DNA of 5,049 nucleotides from Paludibacter sp. (GTDB lineage Bacteria > Bacteroidota > Bacteroidia > Bacteroidales > Paludibacteraceae), in assembly GCA_028748945.1 (NCBI GenBank), contig JAQTOL010000277.1, positions 1-5,049 of the forward strand, given 5' to 3'. The notes under the pieces were generated by a model. It saw nothing but the letters and a program-made list of their open reading frames with translations, did not search any database and was not told the origin of the DNA. Within the stretch, counting starts at the first letter, position 1, and each line of letters begins with the position of its first letter. The position numbers were made by a program, and so were the translations under genes. Below, piece by piece: positions 1 through 5,049 of the stretch.

Positions 1-3000
1 TGAAGTTTCTTTTAAATAGATCGTTCCAAAATCAAAACCTTTCGTTGCACCAACCGTATAGGTGGTAAAAGGTTTCATTATACTCGAAGAATCCACTTCG
101 TAACCATACGGTATATTAATTTTTAAGTGAATTTGAGTTCCGGTTGCCACTTGCTGTGTGAAACCAAACTCTCCATATTGGGTTGTCAGATTTACTATGG
201 TATCGTTTAAAGGATACCATTTCATATCTTTTCCAAGTAATTGAATACTAACAGGAATAGCAGCGGCTGCAGTATCGGCTTCATTGATTATACTGATTTT
301 ACCTTTAAAAGGAAACTTGTAATCAAGCAGAACCTGCTCCGTTGTAACAACAGGATTCATTTTATCATCAATAATTGCCCAGACAAATAAACTGTCGTTC
401 GGATTTAATTCATCAATTATTGATGTTGTTTTGCTGATTTCATTGTCCGCATTTTCCATATCCTTGTATAATCCTGAATATACGATTGTACCATCCCCTT
501 TGTCCTTTGAATATAATAAATGAACCTCAGTTGAATCGGGATTCGATGTTTCGGCCTTTAGTTTTATGTTCCAGGATAAATCTTCCACTAATGAATTTGT
601 CGAATCCGGATCTGAAATTCTGGGCGTATACGCTATTCCAATATTTTGATATTCAATCCGTGGTTTCTCAAAGATCTTGCTTACTTCAACACTATCCATA
701 TTGATAATATCCGAAGAGAAAGTATTGGCTGTTTCTAACCAATAATCGCCGGCAGCTAAGCGGGAGCCAATTTCGGTATCGTATCCTACCGGTAGAATAT
801 AGAATATTATTTCATCTTTATTTTTGCTCCACAAATAATTGTGCGAAGTAAGCATTTTAAGATCTAATGTTTCATCATTTAATGAGTCGGCAGAATCTAC
901 ATAATAACACGGTACATAGTTTTGATTATTGTACATTACCGGAGCTGTAATTCTGGTAAATACACTATCAACAGTTTGTTTTAATTTTATTTTAACCTGA
1001 ATATAATGTGGCATAACGCCTTCATCGACAGAGATTTTCAATTTATCCCAGTACAGAGGTGATATTTTGCCTGAAACTCCTTTCATCCGCACCGGAGCAA
1101 CTTTTACAATCTTTTTTATATCAGAGATACCACCGGACCCGATATGGCTGAACTTCTCGCTATTAAAATTATATTTTACTCCGGTATGCAATTTCTTAAA
1201 AAGTAAATTAATAGTAACCCAACCGGCGATAAAGTTTCCATTATCATTCTTTTTAAAATGAATAGCTCCGTCGGCACGTCCAAATGTGTGCCCCCCAATA
1301 ACAGGAATCGATTTTGGAACTTTTAATTTAACATCCAACAAAGAATTGAATGCGCCTGATTTTGATAGCTTAGCATCAAGTGATGTTGATATTATCGTGT
1401 TTTTGTCCGGAATATTTAAAGTCCCTTTCAGTGTACTGGTACCTCCCCACTTTAAATTGAGTGTTATAATACCTTTACCAAAAACTGATTCCCATGTGCC
1501 ATGTGCATTTTTGTATGCTCCGACAAAGGCTTCATCTTTCATATAAAGTCCTTTTTTATCCATTCTAACACCACCCTTGATATATACAAAAGAGGCATCA
1601 TGACCGCCGGCTTTAAAATCTTCACCAACTACAATTCCCATATTCCCATTAAAAATAAAATTAGATGGTTTCAGCGGATGATCAATCTTACCTTCCATAC
1701 TCATTACAAAGGCTCCCGTGCCGGGTATTGCAATGGCATTTGCAATTGATGTTGCCTGCCAGTTAATATCAATAGTGTCGAGTGAGTATTTATAATGAGG
1801 AATATCCACAACAAATTTAAGTTCTGAATTAACTTTCCAGCCCGGTTTAAATACCATAGTTGCTTTCACGTCATTCATAACATTGTTTACAATAGTCATT
1901 TTGACATCTTGTACCTTAAAGCTTCCCAAATCAACATTGCCCAGGTCAAATATTGCCTTATCGATTTTAAATTCTGTTTTATTATTTGCTAAATTCAGCG
2001 TAACTCCGGATCCGGGTCCGCTACCAAGGTCAATCGCTGCACTCCAGACTTCCTTAACAAATAGTAGGCCGTAAGCATGATATACATTGTCTGTGTGTTC
2101 AATTGTAAAATCTTTTGATCCGACTTCCATACCTCCAAAATGTAAATCGGCACTGGTTGAAAATTTAAGGTATTGAATTTTCTTGTTTCCATATACCAAA
2201 CCCGGATGATCTATCGAACCAAAGGAGAAACCAACTTTGTCATTGTTAATATCAATAATTGCATCGCCATATAAATAAAAAACATTTAATTCCCTTTTCC
2301 ATGAAAATCCGAATTTTTTCGTTTGGATGGCTAATCCCTTTAAATTAAATTTACTTGTTATTGCTATATTTATGCTGTCAATAACTCCTTTGTTAATAGT
2401 GATACCGGGTGAGATACTGTCTCCAAGAAATGCCTCTAAAGTGTCGGATTCAATAGCTGTTTTAATTGATCCATAGATGCAGTAAATCTGTTTCAATTTA
2501 TCATATTCAAACGTTAGTCCGACCGGTTTGATTTCCAGTGATTTTAATTTAAAATCAGTTGTTACTCCTATATTTATGTGTTCAATTTCACCATTCGAAA
2601 AATTGATACCTGGAGAGATGCTGTCTCCCAGTTTTGCTATTAATGAATCGGATTCAATGACTGTTTTAATTGATCCGAACATGGAGTAACTCTTTTTCGA
2701 TTTATCATATTCAAACGTTAGACCGACCGGTTTGATTTTCAGTGATTTTAATTTAAAATCAGTGGTTATATCTATATTAATGTGTTCAATAATTCCCCCT
2801 TTTATGCTGATCCCCGGATCATCTGCTTTCCCTAATATTGCTTCTATTGAATCAGTTTCTAAAACTGTTTTAATTTTTCCGTACATACAGTAACTTTGTG
2901 AACCCTTATCAAATTCAAAAGTTAATCCGACCGGTTTGATTTTCAGTGATTTTAATTTAAAATCAGTGGTTAGGCCTATATTTATGTGTTCTATAATCCC

Positions 3001-3744
3001 CTCTTTAATGCTGATACCCGGATCATCTTTGTTTCCTAGTATTGCTTCTATTGAATCAGATTCTAAAACTGTTTTAATTCTTCCGTACATACAGAAACTT
3101 TGTGAACCCTTATCAAATTCAAAAGTTAATCCGACCGGTTTGATTTTCAGTGATTTTAATTTAAAATCACTGGTTACGCCTATACTTATGTGCTCTATAA
3201 CTCCCTCCGTAATGCTGATACCGGGTGTGATACTGTCTCCCAGTGTTGCTTCTATAGAATCGGATTCAATGACTGTTTGTATTGTTCCATAGATACCATA
3301 ATTGTGGTTTTTTCTATTCCATAGCATTCCCAATCCTAAAGGTATAATTGTTATCCCTTTCAGATTAAAAGAACTGGTAATATTGGCATTTACAGCATTC
3401 AGGGTATCCCCTTTAATTATCAAGCCGGGAAGCAGGCTGTCACCAAATGAAACGAAAATTTCTTCTTCTTTTAAATGGATTTTTGCAGTTCCGTAGAGAC
3501 TGAATGTCTGATCGGTTGCATCCCATTTAAGATGCAAATTGCCGGGATTAACCTCCATGCTATGAAGGTAAAATTTTTCAGAAAGAGGCTGCGTATAGTC
3601 GGTTATTGATTTTGTAAACGAAAGACTATCAATTCCGGGTATTGAAATTTGAGCTTTTACGATTATAGGCTGGAAAAAAAGGAAGATAAATAATAAGAAT
3701 AGAATAATAAATTGAAATCGTTTTAGGGGAAATCTGTTTTTCAT
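1..3744 (-). CDS. Giant secreted repeat protein with 68-residue tandem repeats and C-terminal adhesin-type modules (partial, 3' end outside window)
   Basis: I read this frame codon by codon: it stays open from the ATG at 3744-3742 to base 1, giving 1248 residues with no stop, so the C-terminus is missing. An in-frame TAA at 3753-3751, just upstream of the ATG, fixes the start. The upstream bases are A/T-rich with no Shine-Dalgarno, as is usual in Bacteroidota. Order of parts: Sec signal peptide (1-31), linker (32-60), eight repeats (about 61-602), beta-rich middle region (about 603-905), unclassified beta region (906-1028), FN3/Ig-like module (1029-1147), SdrD_B-like module (1148-1246). No catalytic motif is visible. 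I infer an extracellular structural or adhesive protein. A Bacteroidota protein of this kind would often end in a type IX secretion sorting domain, but that end is not visible. The reading frame and signal peptide are certain; the function is not known. Confidence 0.93.
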   Translation of the reverse strand, partial: MKNRFPLKRFQFIILFLLFIFLFFQPIIVKAQISIPGIDSLSFTKSITDYTQPLSEKFYLHSMEVNPGNLHLKWDATDQTFSLYGTAKIHLKEEEIFVSFGDSLLPGLIIKGDTLNAVNANITSSFNLKGITIIPLGLGMLWNRKNHNYGIYGTIQTVIESDSIEATLGDSITPGISITEGVIEHISIGVTSDFKLKSLKIKPVGLTFEFDKGSQSFCMYGRIKTVLESDSIEAILGNKDDPGISIKEGIIEHINIGLTTDFKLKSLKIKPVGLTFEFDKGSQSYCMYGKIKTVLETDSIEAILGKADDPGISIKGGIIEHINIDITTDFKLKSLKIKPVGLTFEYDKSKKSYSMFGSIKTVIESDSLIAKLGDSISPGINFSNGEIEHINIGVTTDFKLKSLEIKPVGLTFEYDKLKQIYCIYGSIKTAIESDTLEAFLGDSISPGITINKGVIDSINIAITSKFNLKGLAIQTKKFGFSWKRELNVFYLYGDAIIDINNDKVGFSFGSIDHPGLVYGNKKIQYLKFSTSADLHFGGMEVGSKDFTIEHTDNVYHAYGLLFVKEVWSAAIDLGSGPGSGVTLNLANNKTEFKIDKAIFDLGNVDLGSFKVQDVKMTIVNNVMNDVKATMVFKPGWKVNSELKFVVDIPHYKYSLDTIDINWQATSIANAIAIPGTGAFVMSMEGKIDHPLKPSNFIFNGNMGIVVGEDFKAGGHDASFVYIKGGVRMDKKGLYMKDEAFVGAYKNAHGTWESVFGKGIITLNLKWGGTSTLKGTLNIPDKNTIISTSLDAKLSKSGAFNSLLDVKLKVPKSIPVIGGHTFGRADGAIHFKKNDNGNFIAGWVTINLLFKKLHTGVKYNFNSEKFSHIGSGGISDIKKIVKVAPVRMKGVSGKISPLYWDKLKISVDEGVMPHYIQVKIKLKQTVDSVFTRITAPVMYNNQNYVPCYYVDSADSLNDETLDLKMLTSHNYLWSKNKDEIIFYILPVGYDTEIGSRLAAGDYWLETANTFSSDIINMDSVEVSKIFEKPRIEYQNIGIAYTPRISDPDSTNSLVEDLSWNIKLKAETSNPDSTEVHLLYSKDKGDGTIVYSGLYKDMENADNEISKTTSIIDELNPNDSLFVWAIIDDKMNPVVTTEQVLLDYKFPFKGKISIINEADTAAAAIPVSIQLLGKDMKWYPLNDTIVNLTTQYGEFGFTQQVATGTQIHLKINIPYGYEVDSSSIMKPFTTYTVGATKGFDFGTIYLKETS
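7..303 (-). other. SdrD_B-like (prealbumin-type) module (residues 1148-1246)
   Basis: The module starts GKISIINEADTAAAAIPVSI, has a central TTQYGEFGFTQQVATGTQIH strand pair, then INIPYGYEVDSSS, and ends near YTVGATKGFDFGTIYL. This follows the SdrD_B/carboxypeptidase-regulatory-like pattern: G-x-V, then P-V-x-I-x-L, then T-D-x-x-G-x-F-x-F, then G-x-Y-x-V, then P-x-G-Y, with a closing G-x-D-F-G. The usual Asn/Asp-Gly calcium-type loop is replaced by EADT, so the module is divergent. It sits directly after the FN3-like module, as expected in a modular adhesin-type protein. Confidence 0.55.
304..660 (-). other. FN3/Ig-like module (residues 1029-1147)
   Basis: The segment contains a W-N-I-K-L-K strand, then NPDSTEVHLLYSKDKGDGT, then DELNPNDSLFVWAIIDDKMN. 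This order (a strand with Trp, a DPDS-like turn, a strand ending in Leu-Tyr, a Gly-Asp-Gly turn, then an LxPxxSxxVWAIIDD strand) matches an Ig/FN3-like module I know from large bacterial surface proteins, where the middle commonly reads like SLYYDTDNSGxDG and the end like YYIYAxISDG. The assignment rests on pattern memory, not a profile search. Such modules usually act as spacers that hold a binding domain away from the cell. Confidence 0.5.
661..1029 (-). other. Unclassified beta region (residues 906-1028)
   Basis: It begins near VDEGVMPHYIQVKIKLKQ and includes a segment reading AAGDYWLETANTF near residues 1001-1013, resembling the closing strands of an Ig-like or bacterial pre-peptidase-type beta sandwich. 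One Cys lies in the strand VPCYYVD. I see no metal or active site. Its position between the repeat part and a clearer FN3-like module suggests it belongs to a string of beta-sandwich modules. The boundaries are approximate. Confidence 0.35.
1030..1938 (-). other. Beta-rich middle region of the repeat protein (residues about 603-905)
   Basis: This part follows the repeats without a clear break and no longer keeps the 68-residue period. It alternates short hydrophobic strands with Gly, Asn and Asp turns, for example GTGAFVMSMEGKIDHP and KGGVRMDKKGLYMKDE. A distinctive segment near residues 813-840 reads PVIGGHTFGRADGAIHF, then a Lys-Asn-Asp-rich turn, then AGWVTI. It has no membrane segment and no catalytic signature. 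I think it forms further beta domains of the same surface protein. From memory, large surface proteins of other bacteria place a similar GG-x-x-x-G-x-A strand followed by an acidic turn after such repeats, but I cannot verify that here. Confidence 0.5.
1939..3564 (-). repeat. Tandem array of eight 68-residue (204-base) protein repeats
   Basis: Units 1-7 start at residues 61, 129, 197, 265, 333, 401 and 469 and are exactly 68 residues long. The codon at unit position 7 (Pro in units 1-6, Thr in unit 7) lies at 3544, 3340, 3136, 2932, 2728, 2524 and 2320, always 204 bases apart. Every one of these units keeps an aromatic-Gly pair at positions 24-25 (YG, FG in unit 5), Gly41 and Pro46-Gly47. Units 2-6 also share an I/L-E-S/T-D core near 31-34 and, except for unit 6, an IEHI sequence near 55-58. 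Units 3 and 4 match at nearly 90% of residues and carry DDPG where units 2, 5 and 6 carry DSIxPG. Units 1 and 7 are divergent. Unit 8 (from residue 537) is degenerate: YG is two residues early and PG five early. Short alternating hydrophobic strands with Gly turns suggest a beta-solenoid or stacked beta repeats. I cannot name the family with certainty. Confidence 0.92.
2881..3176 (-). repeat. Near-identical 92-base blocks at adjacent repeat junctions
   Basis: Bases 2881-2972 and 3085-3176 are exactly 204 apart. Aligned by eye they differ at only two of 92 positions: 2891 T against 3095 A, and 2966 G against 3170 C. Each block spans the end of one repeat unit and the start of the next. The surrounding parts of units 3 and 4 differ more. 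This points to a recent duplication or gene conversion within the array. Confidence 0.9.
3652..3744 (-). other. Sec signal peptide of the repeat protein (residues 1-31)
   Basis: The N-terminus starts MKNRFPLKRFQF, with four basic residues (K2, R4, K8, R9). A strongly hydrophobic stretch rich in Ile, Leu and Phe follows at residues 12-24. The segment ends Val-Lys-Ala at 29-31 before Gln32, a good signal peptidase I site. There is no lipobox cysteine, so the product should be exported as a soluble or surface protein, not a lipoprotein. Confidence 0.88.
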
Positions 3745-3840
3745 GTTGATTTATATTTAAAACTTCATATTGTTCAAGATTTTTTCTTAATATGTTGGGA
3801 TGAAATAATATTATAGATCCTGTTTTTTAATTAATATAAT

Positions 3841-3868
3841 CAAATGAATAAGTTTCATCTATGTCAAA
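3841..3868 (-). promoter_or_regulatory. Weak promoter candidate for the repeat gene
   Basis: On the minus strand TTTGACA (3868-3862) could serve as the -33/-35 element. TTCATTTG (3848-3841) follows 16 bases after the TTTG and is one mismatch from the Bacteroidota -7 consensus TAnnTTTG. The spacing is shorter than I would expect. If used, it gives a leader of about 90 bases and places the palindrome just upstream, in operator position. Confidence 0.25.
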
Positions 3869-3914
3869 AAAAGGAGGGTCTTACTGACATCTATCCACAC
3901 TTAATTCAATTTTA

Positions 3915-3938
3915 GTATACGAAAAATGTTTCGTATAC
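3915..3938. promoter_or_regulatory. Perfect 10-bp inverted repeat with 4-base spacer
   Basis: Arm GTATACGAAA (3915-3924), spacer AATG, arm TTTCGTATAC (3929-3938). The arms are exact reverse complements, which stands out in an otherwise low-complexity spacer. It ends about 170 bases upstream of the repeat gene. It could be the operator of a dimeric regulator, a stem-loop in a long leader, or a recombinase site. No T-tract follows it on either strand, so it is not a canonical terminator. Confidence 0.6.
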
Positions 3939-4073
3939 ATCCGCGTAATGCTTTATTTTGAATTTTGTATAGTTATTTGAAACTGTCCTAAGTCAAAACA
4001 TGTATTTTAAAAGTTATACCGCGTACTTTGCATTTACAACTTTAATTTTATGTTTTTTATTTAAATTTCGTTT

Positions 4074-4109
4074 CAAAGATAATTACATTTATTTTATAAA
4101 CCTAACAAA
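4074..4109 (-). promoter_or_regulatory. Alternative promoter candidate with a perfect TAnnTTTG box
   Basis: TATCTTTG (4081-4074, minus strand) matches the Bacteroidota -7 box TAnnTTTG exactly. A TTTG (4109-4106) lies 24 bases upstream, somewhat beyond the usual spacing of the -33 element. If real, the leader of the repeat gene would be about 320 bases and would contain the 3915-3938 palindrome as an RNA stem-loop. An exact box of this kind can occur by chance in AT-rich DNA. Confidence 0.3.
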
Positions 4110-4162
4110 GATTCAATTTAATGTGAATTAAATAACAGAAATATACATAAGGGGCATGTATT

Positions 4163-4187
4163 TAATGGAAAAAAGCTTGTTCCATTA
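4163..4187. other. Weak AT-rich stem-loop downstream of the barrel gene
   Basis: TAATGGAA (4163-4170) and TTCCATTA (4180-4187) are exact reverse complements around a 9-base loop. The element lies about 110 bases past the stop of the barrel gene. On the minus strand a run of six T falls in the loop and first arm bases, not after the stem, so it does not fit an intrinsic terminator well. It may be a 3' end stem or chance. Confidence 0.25.
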
Positions 4188-4299
4188 TTGGAGGAAATTG
4201 TTTTGTGTAGGTTTAGGAGAATAAAGAATGATGTCCTCAGTTTAAGAACAAGTCATAAGTTATGTAGAATATGTATTTTTTTTAAAGGGAAACTGCACT

Positions 4300-5049
4300 T
4301 TACAGCCCGATTTTCCCCTGTTTGGAGAAGTCGAGACTCAGCACAATGCGTATGCGGTTCTGAATGGAACCACTGATGGATTGAATATTATTGGTAACCA
4401 ACAAGGGGATGTGAATTTCAAAGAGATTCCAGAGACCAAATTTTAGTCCTGCCTCGCCAAAGAACGGTGAAGTATTTGCCGCATTAAGTCCATGATCGTT
4501 TAATACCATATTGACAAAGGGTTTAATCCCGATGCGCCCCAGTTTTCCCGGTAAATTGCTTGACAGGGAAAGCGAAACCAACCACTTGCTATAACCGAGT
4601 TGTTCGTTTACAGGTGATACCAGACCACCTTCCGAAATCGTCATTTGTCTGGAAAAAAAACTGGTCGGGTAAACACCGAAACGATCGGGATACATGCCTT
4701 CGTACAGGTATTGTTCGCGTCCGCTTCTGGCACCCGGAGCCAGTGCATAATAAGGTTGTGAGGAAGTATTATTCAGCATTGTGCCTGCAAATAAACGCAT
4801 TTTCAGGCCGTTGTCCCTGCCCGTGTAACTTAATTTATAATTCATTTCCAGGGTTGCTTTTTGAAAAGCTTTTCCCGATTCAACTGAAACCGTCAGGTCA
4901 TAGGGATTGATTAATCCTGTATTTTGCAGGTTGTAACCCAACTGTAAGTACGAATTCATGGTTGCTTTTTCCGGAACTTCAACCTGATAAAGATCGGAAG
5001 CCAAAATATACCTTCCGTACATTTTTTGACGGATTGGACTGGTCATTTC
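4300..5049 (-). CDS. C-terminal part of an outer-membrane beta-barrel protein, probably M1-like (gluzincin) metallopeptidase type (5' end outside window)
   Basis: The frame is open at the right edge (codon 5049-5047 is Glu) and ends at TAA 4302-4300, giving 249 C-terminal residues. A Met at 5046-5044 is probably internal because the frame continues upstream. The sequence is a series of amphipathic beta strands with aromatic edges and Gly/Asn turns. Motifs in order: GLKMRLFAGTML (81-92), EQYLYEGMYPDRFG (112-125), SRQMTISEGGL (133-143), YSKWLVSLSLSSNLP, EAGLKFGLWNLFEIHIPLL, and a final RIRIVLSLDF. From memory this order (LFAG, DYLYD-x-x-x-GR, QQ-x-x-x-x-GGF, SKWL, F-x-I-x-x-PL, RIRF-x-L-x-L) resembles the C-terminal membrane part of large Bacteroidota M1-like peptidases. 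The HExxH catalytic domain would lie upstream, outside the window, so peptidase activity is not shown. A plain outer-membrane protein is the main alternative. GC content is clearly higher than in the repeat gene. Confidence 0.8.
   Translation of the reverse strand, partial: EMTSPIRQKMYGRYILASDLYQVEVPEKATMNSYLQLGYNLQNTGLINPYDLTVSVESGKAFQKATLEMNYKLSYTGRDNGLKMRLFAGTMLNNTSSQPYYALAPGARSGREQYLYEGMYPDRFGVYPTSFFSRQMTISEGGLVSPVNEQLGYSKWLVSLSLSSNLPGKLGRIGIKPFVNMVLNDHGLNAANTSPFFGEAGLKFGLWNLFEIHIPLLVTNNIQSISGSIQNRIRIVLSLDFSKQGKIGL

Larger units (their letters stand above)
3745..4299. other. 555-base AT-rich intergenic spacer
   Basis: This is the gap between the stop of the barrel gene and the start of the repeat gene. 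It is about 22% GC in the block 4021-4080. I found no tRNA-like cloverleaf, no rRNA, no convincing ORF and no strong intrinsic terminator. It does hold a 10-bp perfect inverted repeat (3915-3938), a weaker hairpin (4163-4187) and two weak Bacteroidota-style promoter candidates for the minus strand. It is long for such a genome, so an unannotated small RNA or a large leader is possible. Confidence 0.7.

Noticed and set aside
1995..2192. A 65-residue minus-strand open frame in another frame
   Set aside because: It is contained inside the large minus-strand gene in a different frame and looks like random sequence.
2936..3496. Plus-strand open frames over the repeat array, one showing an internal duplication
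   Set aside because: The duplication is the antisense shadow of the 204-base repeats; the minus-strand frame is continuous over 1248 codons and explains the region.
1939..3564. The regular 204-base repeats as a CRISPR array
   Set aside because: The period is far too long, there are no unique spacers between identical short repeats, and the whole region is coding.
3869..3876. A perfect Shine-Dalgarno-like AAAGGAGG on the plus strand
   Set aside because: No ATG, GTG or TTG follows within a usable distance and no open frame starts there, so it is probably chance.
3913..3940. The palindrome as a dif or loxP-type recombination site
   Set aside because: It lacks the TTATGTTAA-like XerD half-site, and although TTCGTATA occurs in loxP the arms here point the opposite way; the likeness looks accidental.
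4156..4224. A 22-codon plus-strand ORF starting MYLMEKSLFHYW, preceded by AAGGGG
   Set aside because: It is very short, overlaps the 4163-4187 hairpin, has no recognisable features and runs against both real genes; nothing beyond the open frame supports it.
4560..4910. A 116-residue plus-strand open frame opposite the barrel gene
   Set aside because: It lies wholly antisense to the barrel gene, which has coherent beta-strand patterning; its own translation shows no domain-like pattern.

Overview
The window looks like part of an AT-rich genome of the Bacteroidota or a relative. The reasons are the very AT-rich spacer (about 22% GC in a counted 60-base block), no Shine-Dalgarno sequence ahead of the one visible start codon, and a metallopeptidase-like outer-membrane barrel of a type I associate with that phylum. 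This assignment is inferred from style, not from a marker gene.

Layout: everything recognisable lies on the minus strand. From 3744 down to the left edge runs one uninterrupted reading frame of 1248 codons with a start but no stop inside the window. It encodes a huge secreted protein: a Sec signal peptide, eight tandem units of a 68-residue repeat (the first seven exactly in register every 204 bases), a long beta-rich middle part, a fibronectin-III/Ig-like module and an SdrD_B-like (prealbumin-type) module, then off the edge. From 5049 down to 4300 is the last 249 codons of a second gene, a beta-strand-rich outer-membrane domain whose motifs resemble the C-terminal part of Bacteroidota M1-like (gluzincin) metallopeptidases. 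Between them is a 555-base AT-rich spacer with a strong 10-bp palindrome, a weaker hairpin and two weak promoter candidates, but no gene I can defend.

How they fit together: both products are expected at the cell envelope or outside it, and both genes point the same way. The long spacer and the clear change in base composition (about 42-58% GC in counted blocks of the barrel gene against about 30-38% in the repeat gene) argue against a tight operon. The repeat array is the main point of interest: a fixed-period, solenoid-like surface protein whose inner units still carry almost identical DNA, so it was amplified or homogenised recently.
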